Shown here piece by piece: positions 10,130-19,716 of a stretch of 64,000 nt of DNA. A model generated the notes under the pieces. The model worked only from the letters and a program-made list of their open reading frames with translations, was not told the origin of the DNA and ran no database searches. Numbering within the stretch: position 1 is the first letter of the stretch; each line of letters begins with the position of its first letter. The DNA lies in NCBI RefSeq assembly GCF_030167915.1, contig NZ_JARGNB010000006.1:124001-188000 (forward strand). Reading direction: 5' to 3'. Position numbers and translations under genes: made by a program. The DNA is from Aquabacterium humicola. Lineage in GTDB: Bacteria; Pseudomonadota; Gammaproteobacteria; Burkholderiales; Burkholderiaceae_C.

Positions 10130-11004
10130 TAGACCACTCCTTCGTACCAGCGCAGCTTGCGCCGCAGCGTGGCGTAGTAGCTCCAGCCGCGCGGATGCAG
10201 GAAGCGCACCTTGCGCGCCGAGCGCTGCATGCGCACCTGGTCGCCGTGCAGCAGGCTGGCCAGGCGCTGCATGTCGAAATTCGCCGACGCGTCGCGGCCG
10301 GCGACGACGGTGATGCGCACCTCGCCGCTGTCCGGCAGCACGATCGGCCGGTTGGACAGCGTGTGGGACGCGATCGGCACCAGCACCCAGCCGGCGATGC
10401 CGGGGTGCAGGATCGGTCCGCCGGCGGACAGCGAATAGGCGGTGGAGCCGGTCGGCGATGCCACGATCAGGCCGTCGGCGCGGATGTTGGCGACGAATTC
10501 GTCGCCGATGTCCACGCGCAGCTCGACCATGCCCGCGGTGGCGCCGCGGCTGACGACCACGTCGTTCATCGACAGGCCTTCGAAGATGCGCTCACCGTCG
10601 CGCCAGACCTCGCCCTCGATCATCGCGCGGTGTTCCTCGGCATAGTCGCCGGCGATCATCGGTGCCAGCGCGTCGCGGAACTGGCCGATCGGCACGTCGG
10701 TGATGAAGCCCAGGCGGCCCTGGTTGATGCCCACCAGCGGAATGTCGAAGCGGGCGAGCTCGCGCGCGAAGCCGAGCATCGTGCCGTCGCCGCCGACGAC
10801 GACGGCCAGGTCGCAGCGCGCACCGATGGCCTCGGCGTCGAGTGCGTCGTAGTCGGTGACGCCGGTGTTGTGCGCGGTCTGCTGCTCGAACGAGACTTCG
10901 AGCCCCTGGCGGACGAGGAACTGCGCAATCTCTTCCAGCACCGGCCGGATGCCTTCGGCCTGGTACTTGCCGACCAGAGCGGCATGCTGAAAACGTCGGC
11001 CCAT
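10129..11004 (-). CDS. nadK: NAD kinase
   Basis: Phosphorylates NAD to NADP in the cytoplasm. The 291-residue protein carries the diagnostic GGDGTMLG motif, the NE/D-type motif [11 protein letters not shown], and the glycine-rich region [19 protein letters not shown]. The ATG at 11004 ([15 protein letters not shown]) gives the normal family length; the frame is open far upstream, but that stretch has no family similarity. It overlaps recN by one base and is divergent from hrcA. Confidence 0.95.
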   Translation of the reverse strand: MGRRFQHAALVGKYQAEGIRPVLEEIAQFLVRQGLEVSFEQQTAHNTGVTDYDALDAEAIGARCDLAVVVGGDGTMLGFARELARFDIPLVGINQGRLGFITDVPIGQFRDALAPMIAGDYAEEHRAMIEGEVWRDGERIFEGLSMNDVVVSRGATAGMVELRVDIGDEFVANIRADGLIVASPTGSTAYSLSAGGPILHPGIAGWVLVPIASHTLSNRPIVLPDSGEVRITVVAGRDASANFDMQRLASLLHGDQVRMQRSARKVRFLHPRGWSYYATLRRKLRWYEGVV

Positions 11005-11100
11005 CGGCGGCGCGAGTTGCGGGGAATGCGAGGCATTACACCACAGCAAACCCGGCGCAACGACGCGCCGCCGAGGGGCGGCCGCGGGCGGATTCGTACA

Positions 11101-12141
11101 ATGAAAACCGAGATGGACGAGCGTTCCCGTACCCTGCTGAAAGCGCTGGTCGAGCGTTACATCGCCGATGGTCAGCCGGTGGGCTCGCGCACGCTGTCGA
11201 AGGCCTCCGGGCTGGAGCTGTCGCCGGCCACCATCCGCAACGTGATGGCCGACCTCGAGGACCTGGGGCTGATCGCCAGCCCGCACACCTCGGCCGGCCG
11301 CGTGCCGACGCCGCGCGGCTATCGGCTGTTCGTCGACACGATGCTCACCGCGCGCCCGGTCGACCTGGCGCATGCGCCGCCCGAGATGGCGGGCGTGCGC
11401 GAGCAGCTGCAGCCCGACCAGCCGCAGCGGGTGATCGCCCAGGCCGCGCAGTTGCTGTCGAACCTGTCGCACTTCGTCGGCGTGGTCACCGCGCCCAAGC
11501 GCGCCGGCGTGTTCCACCACATCGAGTTCATGCGCCTGGGCGAGAAGCGCGTGCTGGTGATCCTGGTGTCCTCCGACGGCGACGTGCAGAACCGCGTGAT
11601 CTTCACGCGGCGCGACTACTCGCCCTCCGAGCTCTCCGAAGCCACCGCGCTGCTGAACACGCACTACGCGGGCCTGGCGATCGACGAGATGCACACCCGG
11701 CTGCACGGCGAGATCGAGTCGCTGCGCGGCGAGATCGCGGTGCTGATGCAGGCCGCGGTGCAGGCCGGCACCGATGCGCTGCAGCAGGGCAGCGAGCAGG
11801 TGGTGGTGTCCGGCGAGCGCAACCTGCTGGGCGTCGAGGACTTCGGCCACGACCTCGGCTCGCTGCGCAAGATGTTCAACCTGTTCGAGCAGAAGACGGA
11901 GCTGATGCGGCTGCTCGAAAGCTCCGGCCGCGCCGAGGGCGTGCGCATCTACATCGGCGGCGAATCGGGCGTCGTGCCCTACGAATCGCTGTCGGTGGTG
12001 TCGGCGCCCTACGAGGTCGACGGCCGGGTCGTCGGCACGCTGGCCGTCGTCGGGCCGACGCGCATGGCCTACGACCGCATGATCCAGCTGGTCGACATCA
12101 CCGCGCGCCTGGTCGGCAACGCGTTGTCGGGACCTCGCTAA
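11101..12141 (+). CDS. hrcA: heat-inducible transcription repressor HrcA
   Basis: Repressor of class I heat-shock genes (groESL, dnaK), which binds CIRCE operators. The 346-residue protein has an N-terminal winged helix ([21 protein letters not shown], then [20 protein letters not shown]) and the C-terminal GAF-like domain ending [16 protein letters not shown]. The start [13 protein letters not shown] at 11101 is chosen because the frame upstream is antisense to nadK. No CIRCE element was found in the 96-bp gap to nadK. Its stop overlaps the convergent LysR gene. Confidence 0.95.
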   Translation: MKTEMDERSRTLLKALVERYIADGQPVGSRTLSKASGLELSPATIRNVMADLEDLGLIASPHTSAGRVPTPRGYRLFVDTMLTARPVDLAHAPPEMAGVREQLQPDQPQRVIAQAAQLLSNLSHFVGVVTAPKRAGVFHHIEFMRLGEKRVLVILVSSDGDVQNRVIFTRRDYSPSELSEATALLNTHYAGLAIDEMHTRLHGEIESLRGEIAVLMQAAVQAGTDALQQGSEQVVVSGERNLLGVEDFGHDLGSLRKMFNLFEQKTELMRLLESSGRAEGVRIYIGGESGVVPYESLSVVSAPYEVDGRVVGTLAVVGPTRMAYDRMIQLVDITARLVGNALSGPR

Positions 12142-13073
12142 CTCAATTCGAGCGCGTCCATCAGCGTGCGCGTGCGCGCCGCTTCTTCGAGCAGCCAGTC
12201 GACGAAGCGCCGCCGCGAGGCTGAATCGCCGCCGCGGCGCTCGATCAGCCAGTAGCCGTAGTCGGCGCTCAAGGGCCGGCCGCGGGACTTCAGCGCGACC
12301 AGGCGCCCGTCGGCGATCAGCTGCGCCACCAGCGGCGCCCGGCCGAGCGCAACGCCGTTGCCGGCGAGTGCGGCGAAGATCACCTGGTCGTACTGGCTGA
12401 AGCCGAGGCGCGCGCGAGGTTTCAGCCGGCCGAGGCCGAGTGGCCGGATCCAGTCGGTCCAGCGCAACCAGGGCTGCGCGATCTCGTCGTACTCCAGCAG
12501 CGTCAGCCGGCTGAAGTCGTTGTCCTCCAGCGTGGCCTCGAGCCCGAGCGCGGGGCTGGCGACCGCGACGATGGTCTCGCCGAAGCAGCGCACCGCGCCG
12601 TACGGTGCCCGTTCGGGCGGGCCGTAGCGCAGCGCCAGGTCGACGCCCTCGCGCTCCAGGTCGACTGCGCGGTTGCCGGCCGAGACCCGCACGTCGAGCG
12701 ACGGGTGCGCGGCCTGGAACTCGCCCAGCCGCGGCAGCAGCCACAGCGAGATGGCGCCGATCGTCGAGGTCAGCGTCACCGGCGTCTCGGCGTGGCGCTG
12801 GCGCAGCGACTCGACATGCTCGGCCAGCTGCACGAACCACGCGTCGGCCAGGCGGAACAGCCGCTCGCCTTCCGGCGTCAGCTCGATCGCGCGGTGGCGG
12901 CGCAGGAACAGCGGCACGCCGAGGTGCTCTTCCAGCCCGCGGATCTGTCGGCTCACCGCCGACTGCGTCAGGAACAGGTCGGCCGCCGCCAAGGTGACGC
13001 TGCCGCGCCGCGCGACCGCGACGAAGCCGCGCAGCAGATCCAGCGACGGCAGGCGGGCGAGGGCGCTATCCAT
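12138..13073 (-). CDS. LysR-family transcriptional regulator
   Basis: 311 residues with a GcvA-like layout. The N-terminal winged helix-turn-helix [19 protein letters not shown] followed by [19 protein letters not shown] is characteristic; the rest is a periplasmic-binding-fold effector domain ([19 protein letters not shown]). The ATG at 13073 gives the usual LysR N terminus. It is divergent from a DUF2917 gene across about 100 bp, a pairing common in Burkholderiales that suggests the regulator controls that neighbour and itself. The effector is unknown. Confidence 0.9.
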   Translation of the reverse strand: MDSALARLPSLDLLRGFVAVARRGSVTLAAADLFLTQSAVSRQIRGLEEHLGVPLFLRRHRAIELTPEGERLFRLADAWFVQLAEHVESLRQRHAETPVTLTSTIGAISLWLLPRLGEFQAAHPSLDVRVSAGNRAVDLEREGVDLALRYGPPERAPYGAVRCFGETIVAVASPALGLEATLEDNDFSRLTLLEYDEIAQPWLRWTDWIRPLGLGRLKPRARLGFSQYDQVIFAALAGNGVALGRAPLVAQLIADGRLVALKSRGRPLSADYGYWLIERRGGDSASRRRFVDWLLEEAARTRTLMDALELS

Positions 13074-13173
13074 GAGCCTGATGCATGCGAAGCGTGCGAA
13101 TTGATCGTTCGACGGGAAGCGGATGCTCAGGTGAAATGCCGTCACCGTCAACGCGAATCCCGAAGGGAAGATC

Positions 13174-13533
13174 ATGAACCTGATGCATGTCATTCCGAAC
13201 CGTGGCGAACTGCCGTCGACGACGGCGATGCGGCTTCAGTCCTCGGACCTGATCGCACTGGACCTGCAGGCCGGCGACCGCCTGCGCAGCGATGCCGGCA
13301 CGCTCTGGATCACCGTCGACGGCGAGCCCGACGACCTGATGCTGCAGGCGGGCGACGTGCACACCGTCGCGGCCGACAGTCGGCTCAACGTCTCGGCGCT
13401 GCGCAGCGCCAGTCTCGTCGTGCTGGGCCGCGGGCCGCTGCGCTGGCAGCGCGCCAGCGAGGCCGGCCGCGGCGTCGCGGACCGCATCGCCGACGCCTTC
13501 AGGGCGCTGTCTTCACGACCTGCGTGGCATTGA
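13174..13533 (+). CDS. DUF2917 domain protein
   Basis: A 119-residue protein with one cupin-like DUF2917 domain: LDLQAGDRLRSDAGTLWITV, then DLMLQAGDVHTV. No signal peptide and no catalytic motif are visible. A good Shine-Dalgarno (GAAGGGAAG) precedes the ATG. It is divergent from the LysR regulator, its probable controller. Its 3' end overlaps the convergent secreted-protein gene by 35 bp. Function unknown. Confidence 0.8.
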   Translation: MNLMHVIPNRGELPSTTAMRLQSSDLIALDLQAGDRLRSDAGTLWITVDGEPDDLMLQAGDVHTVAADSRLNVSALRSASLVVLGRGPLRWQRASEAGRGVADRIADAFRALSSRPAWH

Positions 13534-14173
13534 AGCTCGTCGCCTGCGGCGGCCTGGCCAGGGTCGTGTAGGTCCCGGTCAGCCCGCCACTGCCGTTGAA
13601 GGCGAGTCGCGACGTCAGGCCGGCGCCGTTGGCCGACACGCCGGTGAACTGGCTGCCGACCAGCGCGCCGGTGAAGATCTGCTGGCTCACCGTCTTGTCG
13701 GCGTTCAGCGTGACGTCGATCTGCAGTCCGATGCGGCCGCTGCCGGTCTCGAGCACGCAGAAGACGAGGTAGGCGTTGGCCGGCGACGTCTTCTGCCAGA
13801 TGCCCGCGTATTCCGTGCCGACCCAGGCCAGCGCGAGCGACGCGTTGAACGGCTGCTGCACGCCGCCGAGCGTCATCGAGCCGTTCATCGCCGAGCCGGC
13901 GACGTTGGCGACCAGCAGGTCGTTCGGCTGCACCAGCCCCTGCAGGCTGAGCGCCGACGCCGAGCCCGTGCCCAGCCAGACGCGCAGGCCGTCGAGCGTC
14001 GACGGCACCTGCAGCGCGAAGGTCGAGCCGCTGGTGGCGTCCTGCAGGAAGAGCGCGTAGTCGCCGCTCGACGTGGTCCACAGCCCGTTGAAACCGGCTG
14101 CCTGCGCGGTCGAGGCGAGGGCGCTGCAGGCGAGCAGCCAGAAGGTCAGCAGGCAGCGGCGCAGCAGCGGCAT
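13499..14173 (-). CDS. hypothetical secreted protein
   Basis: 224 residues with a clear Sec signal peptide (cleavage after STAQAA near residue 26). The body is Gly/Ser/Thr-rich and looks all-beta, with repeated phrases such as FNGLWTTSSGDYALFLQ and AGIWQKTSPANAYLVFC. One Cys is present after the signal. I do not recognise the family. The gene overlaps DUF2917 tail to tail by 35 bp. Confidence 0.7.
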   Translation of the reverse strand: MPLLRRCLLTFWLLACSALASTAQAAGFNGLWTTSSGDYALFLQDATSGSTFALQVPSTLDGLRVWLGTGSASALSLQGLVQPNDLLVANVAGSAMNGSMTLGGVQQPFNASLALAWVGTEYAGIWQKTSPANAYLVFCVLETGSGRIGLQIDVTLNADKTVSQQIFTGALVGSQFTGVSANGAGLTSRLAFNGSGGLTGTYTTLARPPQATSFNATQVVKTAP

Positions 14174-14312
14174 GGTGGTCGTCTCCGGGATCGGATGGGG
14201 GCTGGCATCGATTGGACCGCGCGCGGCGGCCGGGCAATGCGATGAAATCCGACGCCTTCACCCGCCTTTGTGACGTCCGGGCCCCTCCTACAATCGGCCG
14301 CCTTCGCCCGGG

Positions 14313-14389
14313 GGGCCGTTAGCTCAGTCGGTTAGAGCAGAGGACTCATAATCCTTTGGTCGCAGGTTCGAGCCCTGCACGGCCTACCA
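14313..14389 (+). tRNA. tRNA with CAU anticodon, probably tRNA-Ile2
   Basis: A 77-nt cloverleaf: acceptor GGGCCGT/ACGGCCT, D arm GCTC/GAGC, anticodon loop CTCATAA, T arm GCAGG/CCTGC, CCA encoded. The first acceptor pair is G-U. Pairs 4-69 and 5-68 are C-G, the identity pairs that TilS uses to select tRNA-Ile2 for lysidine in E. coli, and the variable/T region resembles ileX. Elongator tRNA-Met is the alternative. Confidence 0.9.
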
Positions 14390-14478
14390 GAACGATGCGG
14401 CAAATTGCTCGCGCTGGCGCGCAGCGAGCCCCAGCGGGCAGGTCCGACCGCGTCGCCCGTCCGCCGTAAAGTCGATCC

Positions 14479-15945
14479 ATGCGCCCCGCCGACGCAGAAC
14501 CCACGCCGCTGCACGCCAGCGCGGCGGACCAGTCGCCCGAACTGCGGCCGTGGTCCATCCGTCGCCGCATGCTGGGCATCGCTCTCGGCGTCGCATTGCT
14601 CGCTTGGCTGGTGGGCGGCGTGGCGGCGTACCTGGCCGACCAGCAAGCCGATGCCCAGCTGCGCGACGGCCGGCTGGCCCACCTCGCGGAGACGCTGGCG
14701 GCGCTCTCCGAGCATGAGCTCGGCGAGCAGGCAGCCGATGCGCCCGGCGCGGAAGGGCACGGCACCGTGCGGCTGGAGCGCGACGTGCTCGGCGGCCGCT
14801 ACCTGTTCCAGGTCTGGCGCGCCGATGGCCGCCTGGTGCTGCGCAGCCGCAGCGCGCCGGCCGATGTTCCGCTGATCGCACGCGCCGAGCCCGGCTTCGG
14901 CGCGTCCGTGCAGGGTGGCGATCGCCTGCGCACGTACCTGATGCGCAGCCGCGGCGGCGGTGGACCCGATGCGCTCGAGATCCACGTGGCCGAACGGCTC
15001 GACCCGGCTGAGAACAACTTCGCCACCTTGGGCGCCGGGCTGGTGGCCGCCATGCTGCTGTCGATGGGTGCCGTGGCGCTGCTGGCCGGATGGCTCGTGG
15101 TGCGTGCGCTGCGGCCCATGGGCGTGATCGAGGCGGCATTGAGGGGGCGCCAGCCTGCCGACGTCGCACCGCTGCCGGCCCACGACGTGCCGGAGGAGAT
15201 GCGACCCATGCTGGCCGCCTTGAACGGCCTGATCCGTCGTGGTGGCGAGCGCCTCTCGCGCGAGCGTGGCTTCACCGCGCTGGCCGCGCACGAGCTGCGC
15301 ATGCCGCTGGCCACGCTGCGGCTGCGGGCGCAGGTGGCGCTGCGCGAGACCGATCCCGACAAACGCGCGGCCCAACTCGCCGCGCTGCTGCCGGTGGTCG
15401 ATCGCTGCGATCACCTGATCGCGCAATTGCTGACGCTGGCGCGTCTGGAGCAGGACGAACGCGCCGAGGCGCCCGAGCCGGTCGATCTGCGTGCGCTGGC
15501 CGACGAGTTGCTCGACGAGCTGGAGCCCATGGCCGCGAAGCGCCGTGTCCGGACGGTGCTCGAGCTCGACGCGCCGCAGTTGCGAGGCCGCCGCTTCGGC
15601 CTGCAGATGCTGCTGCGCAACCTGGTGGTCAACGCGCTGCGCCACAGCCCCGAAGGCGGCACCGTGCGCATCGCCAGCCGGCACGAGCCCGGCGCGACGC
15701 TGATCGAGGTCGACGATGCCGGTCCGGGCATTGCGCCCGCCGACCGTGAGCGCGTGTTCGAGCGCTTCGTGCGCCTCGATCGCGATGCCGCGGGCGTCGG
15801 CCTCGGGCTGTCGATCGTGCGCGCGGTGGCCGAGGCCCATGGCGCGAGCACGGCCCTGCTCGAGGCGCCCGGCGGCGGCCTGCGCGTGCGCGTCAGCTTT
15901 CCGGATGGGCCGGGCCCAGCCGGTAGCCCAGGCCCCGCACCGTGA
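14479..15945 (+). CDS. two-component sensor histidine kinase
   Basis: A 488-residue QseC/TctE-like kinase. The first membrane segment is at about residues 30-50 (MLGIALGVALLAWLVGG), a periplasmic sensor extends to about 175, the second membrane segment follows (LVAAMLLSMGAVALLAGWLV), then HAMP, the H-box FTALAAHELRMPLATLR with the phosphorylated His, the N-box LLRNLVVNALRHSPEGG and the G boxes DDAGPGIAPADRERVF and GVGLGLSIVRAVAEAHG. Unusually, its regulator is not in the same operon but convergent, overlapping by 53 bp at the 3' ends. Confidence 0.93.
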   Translation: MRPADAEPTPLHASAADQSPELRPWSIRRRMLGIALGVALLAWLVGGVAAYLADQQADAQLRDGRLAHLAETLAALSEHELGEQAADAPGAEGHGTVRLERDVLGGRYLFQVWRADGRLVLRSRSAPADVPLIARAEPGFGASVQGGDRLRTYLMRSRGGGGPDALEIHVAERLDPAENNFATLGAGLVAAMLLSMGAVALLAGWLVVRALRPMGVIEAALRGRQPADVAPLPAHDVPEEMRPMLAALNGLIRRGGERLSRERGFTALAAHELRMPLATLRLRAQVALRETDPDKRAAQLAALLPVVDRCDHLIAQLLTLARLEQDERAEAPEPVDLRALADELLDELEPMAAKRRVRTVLELDAPQLRGRRFGLQMLLRNLVVNALRHSPEGGTVRIASRHEPGATLIEVDDAGPGIAPADRERVFERFVRLDRDAAGVGLGLSIVRAVAEAHGASTALLEAPGGGLRVRVSFPDGPGPAGSPGPAP

Positions 15946-16570
15946 CGATGATGTCCGGCGCGAGCTTGCGGCGCAGGTAGTGCACGTAGACCTCGATCGT
16001 ATTGCTCTCGATGCCGGTGGGGCCGCCGTAGAGCGCAGCTTCCAGCTGCGTGCGCGAGAAGAGGTGCGTCGGATGACGCATGAACTGCTCCAGCAGCCAG
16101 CGCTCGCGTTCGCGCAGCACGATGCGGCGGCCACGCCAGGACACCGTGCCCTGCGCCGGGTCGAGTCGCAGCGCGCCGTGCTGCAGCGCGCTGCCGCGGC
16201 CCGGCTGCGCATGCACGCGGCGCGTCACCGCGCGCAGGCGGGCGCTCAGCTCGCCGAGGTCGATCGGCTTGACCAGGTAGTCGTCCGCGCCGAGGTCGAG
16301 CATGTCGATGCGGTCGCTGTGCTGGCCACGCGCGGAGATCACGATCAGCGGCGTCGTGTCGCGGCGCTGGCGCATCTCGCGCAGCAGCACCTGGCCGTCG
16401 GCGTCGGGCAGCGTCAGGTCGAGCAGCACCGCGTCGAAGCGGTCGGACAGCAGCATCGATTCGAAGCGTGCGCCGCCGCGGACCCACAGCACCTCGTGAC
16501 CCTCCTGCTGCAGGCCGTCGCGCAGCGCGGCGCCGAAGTCCTCGTCATCCTCGATCAGCAGCAGCTTCAT
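15893..16570 (-). CDS. OmpR-family response regulator
   Basis: 225 residues: a receiver domain (acidic pair EDDED near residue 7-11, phospho-acceptor in DAVLLDLTLPDADG, Lys in YLVKP) and a C-terminal OmpR winged helix (IESNTIEVYVHYLRRKL, VRGLGYRLG). QseB-like. It is the likely partner of the convergent histidine kinase. It lies 4 nt downstream of the Fe-S flavoprotein gene on the same strand, so it may be transcribed with the cytochrome biogenesis block. Confidence 0.93.
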   Translation of the reverse strand: MKLLLIEDDEDFGAALRDGLQQEGHEVLWVRGGARFESMLLSDRFDAVLLDLTLPDADGQVLLREMRQRRDTTPLIVISARGQHSDRIDMLDLGADDYLVKPIDLGELSARLRAVTRRVHAQPGRGSALQHGALRLDPAQGTVSWRGRRIVLRERERWLLEQFMRHPTHLFSRTQLEAALYGGPTGIESNTIEVYVHYLRRKLAPDIIVTVRGLGYRLGPAHPES

Positions 16571-16574
16571 TGCG

Positions 16575-17864
16575 CTACGCGGTCCCGAACTTGGTTTCGA
16601 AGCGGATGCCGACCTTCTGCAGCAGCGGCGTCGGCAGCAGGCCGCCGGCGCAGACGATCACCGCGTCGTTGGGCAGCTCCCGGCGGCCCTCGGCCAGGCG
16701 CAGCGTGACGCGGTCGGCCGCGATGGCCTCGACCTGCGAGGACAGCAGCACCTCGATGCGGCCGTCGCGCTGCGCCAATTGCAGCGCGTCGCGGTTCCTG
16801 GCCTTCACGCGCGAGAAGGCCTCGCTGCGGTAGGACAGCGTGACCGTGGTGCCGGGCTCGGCGGCCAGCGCGAGCGCGGCTTCGAGCGCGCTGTCCCCGC
16901 CGCCGACGACCAGCACGCGCTGGCCGCCGTACTGGGCCGCGTCGATCAGGCGATAGCAGACCTTGGGCGAGTCCTCGCCGGGCACATCCAGCTTGCGCGG
17001 CGTGCCGCGCCGGCCCATCGCGAGCAGCACGCAGCGCGTGCGGTACGCGTGCTGCTGGGTGTGCACGACGAAGCCTTCGCCGTCGGCGACGATGTCCTGC
17101 AGGCACTCGCGAAACTCGATGCGCAAGCCGGTCTTGTCCACGACACCGTTCCAGAACTCCAGCAGCGCTTCCTTCTGCACTTCGCCGAAGCGCACCTGCC
17201 CGACGACGGCCAGCTTCACCGGCGCGGTCATCGCGATCTTCTGGCGAGGATAGTGGAACACCGCCCCGCCCAGCGAGTCTTCCTGCTCCAGCAGCTTGTA
17301 GCGCAGCCCGTGCTCGATGCAGGCCAGGCCCGCCGACAGCCCGGCCGGCCCGCAGCCGACGATCACCACGTCGAGCTCGAAGCCGCTGCCGCCGCGGCGG
17401 CGGATCGCGTCGACCGCCTGCCGGCCCTGCTCGGCGGCCTTGCGGATCAGGCCCATGCCGCCGAGCTCGCCGGCGATGAACAGGCCCGGCACGTTGCTCT
17501 CGAACTGCGGCGAGACGTCGGGGATGTCGATGCCGCGGCGCTCGGTGCCGAAGACGAGGCGGATCGCCTCGAACGGGCAGGCGGCGTGGCAGGCGCCATG
17601 GCCGATGCAGGCGGCGGCATTGACCAGCGTCGCCTTGCCGCCGACCATGCCGAGCGCGCCTTCGGGACAGGCCTTGACGCACGAGCCCGAGCCGATGCAG
17701 GTCAGCGGGTCCACCACCGGATGCAGCGACGGCGGCTCGATCAGGCCGGCCTCCAGCGCCTGCTGCAGCTCCGCCGCATGCGCGCGCTGCTGCCGCTGTC
17801 GGCGCACGACGTAGAACGCCAGCACCAGTGCGAGCGCGACGGCGTACAGCGGCAGCCAGTTCAT
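16575..17864 (-). CDS. membrane-anchored Fe-S flavoprotein oxidoreductase
   Basis: A 429-residue protein with an N-terminal membrane helix (WLPLYAVALALVLAFYVV), then two [4Fe-4S] ferredoxin motifs (CIGSGSCVKACPEGALG and CIGHGACHAACPFEAIR). A thioredoxin-reductase-like fold follows, with an FAD-binding GxGxxG (VVIVGCGPAGLSAGLA) and an NAD(P) Rossmann motif (VLVVGGGDSALEAALALA). It probably passes electrons between a pyridine nucleotide and a membrane or periplasmic carrier. It is the last gene after ccmI, overlapping it by 4 nt, and so is tied to the multiheme cytochrome cluster. No CxxC redox disulfide of thioredoxin reductase is visible. Confidence 0.82.
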   Translation of the reverse strand: MNWLPLYAVALALVLAFYVVRRQRQQRAHAAELQQALEAGLIEPPSLHPVVDPLTCIGSGSCVKACPEGALGMVGGKATLVNAAACIGHGACHAACPFEAIRLVFGTERRGIDIPDVSPQFESNVPGLFIAGELGGMGLIRKAAEQGRQAVDAIRRRGGSGFELDVVIVGCGPAGLSAGLACIEHGLRYKLLEQEDSLGGAVFHYPRQKIAMTAPVKLAVVGQVRFGEVQKEALLEFWNGVVDKTGLRIEFRECLQDIVADGEGFVVHTQQHAYRTRCVLLAMGRRGTPRKLDVPGEDSPKVCYRLIDAAQYGGQRVLVVGGGDSALEAALALAAEPGTTVTLSYRSEAFSRVKARNRDALQLAQRDGRIEVLLSSQVEAIAADRVTLRLAEGRRELPNDAVIVCAGGLLPTPLLQKVGIRFETKFGTA

Positions 17865-19228
17865 CGTGGCGGGGTCGGCGGCGTGACCGCCTGATCGATC
17901 TCGATGCGCAGGTCGCCGCTGCCCGGCGCGATTGCGGGCGACAGGCCCTGCAGGTCCCCGGGCTGCGGCTGCGCCTGGCCGCTGCGGCTGACGCGCGCGC
18001 CGACCACCACGCGTGCATCCCGCGGCAGCGCCGACAGCCGCGCGGCCGGCGACATCGCATGGCGGTCGTCGAGCGTGAAGCGCAGCGGCAGGTCGCGCAC
18101 CCGGTGGCGCGTGATCGCCAGCGGCATGCGCCCGCCCTCGGCAGCGCGGGCGAAGACGAAGACGGTGTCGTCCGGCGCGGCCTGCGCGCGCAGCGCGGGT
18201 GACAGCGTGACCAGGCCGGCCAACGTGGCGGGCGACGGCTTGGCCGACGCGGTGACTGTCGCTGTCGCGGCCGTCCCGGCTGTCGCCGATGCGTCGGGTG
18301 TTGCCCGTGCCGCGGGTGCAGCGGGCGCCCCGGCCATGGTGCGCGCCTCGTCGATGGCCGGCAGGACCTGGCGGCGCATCGGGTTGTCGGCGGGCGCGGT
18401 GTCACGCAGGTGCTCCCAGTGCGCGAGTGCGCCGGCCGGGTCGCCGCGGTCGAAGGCTTCGGTGCCGGCGAGGAACAGGGCCTTCGGGTTGTCGGGCTGC
18501 AGCTCGAGCGCGCGCCGCACCAGGCGGATCGGCTCGCCGTCCAGCCGCCGCTGCTGCGTCATCGCCAGCGCATCGGCGAAGTCGGCCAGCAGCATGGCGT
18601 CGTCGGGCTGGCGCTTGCTGGCCTGGCGGAAGGCCGGCACGGCCTGGTCGTGGCGGCCGGTCACCGCGTACGAGCGCGCCAGCATCGCCCAGCCGGCGGC
18701 GTCGTCGGGCTGCTGCTGCAGGCGGGCGGCGAGGCGCTCGGTCATGCCGGCGATCTGCTCGCGGCCCAGCTCGTGTGGCGCGGCCGGGTCGCCGGCGGTG
18801 GCCGCCTCGGGGCCGAGCGACGGATGGCCGGCGGGCATCGCGCCCGCGGTGGGTGGCGCGGCGTCCAGGGCCGCCAGATCGCCGAGCCATGAATAACCGC
18901 CGATCAGCACGGCCATCGCCATCGCCACGATCGTGCCGATCAGCCGCCGCGGCAGCGGCCGTCGTGCGGCGGCGGCGGACGCCGGCACCGCGGCAGCGAC
19001 GTGCGCGCCGATCTGGCGCTCGAGCGCGGCGCGGGCCTCGGCGTGCGCCGGGTCGCCCAGCGCGCCGGCGGCGTGCAGGCCGTCGAGCTGGTGCAACTGC
19101 TCGCGCCAGCGCGGCAGCGGATCGTCGATCGCCGGCGTGCGGTGCGGCGCGGCATGCCACAGCGGGCGGGTCAGCACCAGCAGGGTCAGCGCGGCCAGCG
19201 CGGCGGCGAGCATCAGGAAGGTGGTCAT
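17861..19228 (-). CDS. ccmI: cytochrome c biogenesis protein CcmI
   Basis: Apocytochrome chaperone of System I maturation. It holds the C terminus of apocytochrome c for heme ligation. 455 residues: two membrane segments (TTFLMLAAALAALTLLVL near the start; LIGTIVAMAMAVLIGGYSW near 95-115), then TPRs (AGWAMLARSYAVTGRHDQAV), an Ala/Thr-rich linker and a C-terminal domain. The ATG at 19228 overlaps the ccmH stop by 4 nt. Longer than E. coli's equivalent region because the linker is extended. Confidence 0.92.
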   Translation of the reverse strand: MTTFLMLAAALAALTLLVLTRPLWHAAPHRTPAIDDPLPRWREQLHQLDGLHAAGALGDPAHAEARAALERQIGAHVAAAVPASAAAARRPLPRRLIGTIVAMAMAVLIGGYSWLGDLAALDAAPPTAGAMPAGHPSLGPEAATAGDPAAPHELGREQIAGMTERLAARLQQQPDDAAGWAMLARSYAVTGRHDQAVPAFRQASKRQPDDAMLLADFADALAMTQQRRLDGEPIRLVRRALELQPDNPKALFLAGTEAFDRGDPAGALAHWEHLRDTAPADNPMRRQVLPAIDEARTMAGAPAAPAARATPDASATAGTAATATVTASAKPSPATLAGLVTLSPALRAQAAPDDTVFVFARAAEGGRMPLAITRHRVRDLPLRFTLDDRHAMSPAARLSALPRDARVVVGARVSRSGQAQPQPGDLQGLSPAIAPGSGDLRIEIDQAVTPPTPPR

Positions 19229-19716
19229 CGCGCGGCCTCCGGCTCGTCGTCCATCTCGGTGTCGAAGCGGCCGGGGTCCAGCCGCGCGCGCCGGCGCAGC
19301 GTCAGCGCCAGCGTGCCGAGCGCACCGGCCAGCAGCAGCCCGGGGCCGGCCCACAGCAGCCACGTCGCCGGCTTCAGCGGCGGGCGGTAGAGCACGAAGT
19401 CGCCGTAGCGCTCGGTCATGTAGCGGCGCACCTCGTCGTCGCTGGCGCCGCGCTTCAATTGCACGCGCAGCTCGCGCCGCAGGTCCTCGGCCAGGCCCGA
19501 ATGCGAGTCGGCGATGGTCTGGTTCTGGCACACCAGGCAGCGCAGCTCGGCCGCGACGGCGAGCATGCGCGCCTCGAGCGCCGGGTCGTCGGCCGCGGGG
19601 GCCGCCTCGCCGGCATGGGCGGGCAGCAGCGCGGCCAGGCACAGCGCCACGGCGGCCGACCGGAGGGTGTGGCGCAGGCAGGGCAGGGGGCGCAGAGCCT
19701 CAAGGCGTCTTCGCAT
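19225..19716 (-). CDS. ccmH: cytochrome c biogenesis protein CcmH (CcmL)
   Basis: Periplasmic thiol-disulfide protein that reduces the apocytochrome CXXCH cysteines. 163 residues: signal peptide (ending near PAHAGEA), the redox motif LRCLVCQNQTIADSHS, and a C-terminal membrane helix (LLWAGPGLLLAGALGTLALTL). The ATG at 19716 lies inside the end of ccmG, a 17-nt overlap. A longer frame upstream is open but runs antisense to family expectation. Confidence 0.93.
   Translation of the reverse strand: MRRRLEALRPLPCLRHTLRSAAVALCLAALLPAHAGEAAPAADDPALEARMLAVAAELRCLVCQNQTIADSHSGLAEDLRRELRVQLKRGASDDEVRRYMTERYGDFVLYRPPLKPATWLLWAGPGLLLAGALGTLALTLRRRARLDPGRFDTEMDDEPEAAR

Noticed and set aside
11005-11100. 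CIRCE operator upstream of hrcA
   Set aside because: The TTAGCACTC/GAGTGCTAA pattern is absent; only a GC-rich stretch is present.
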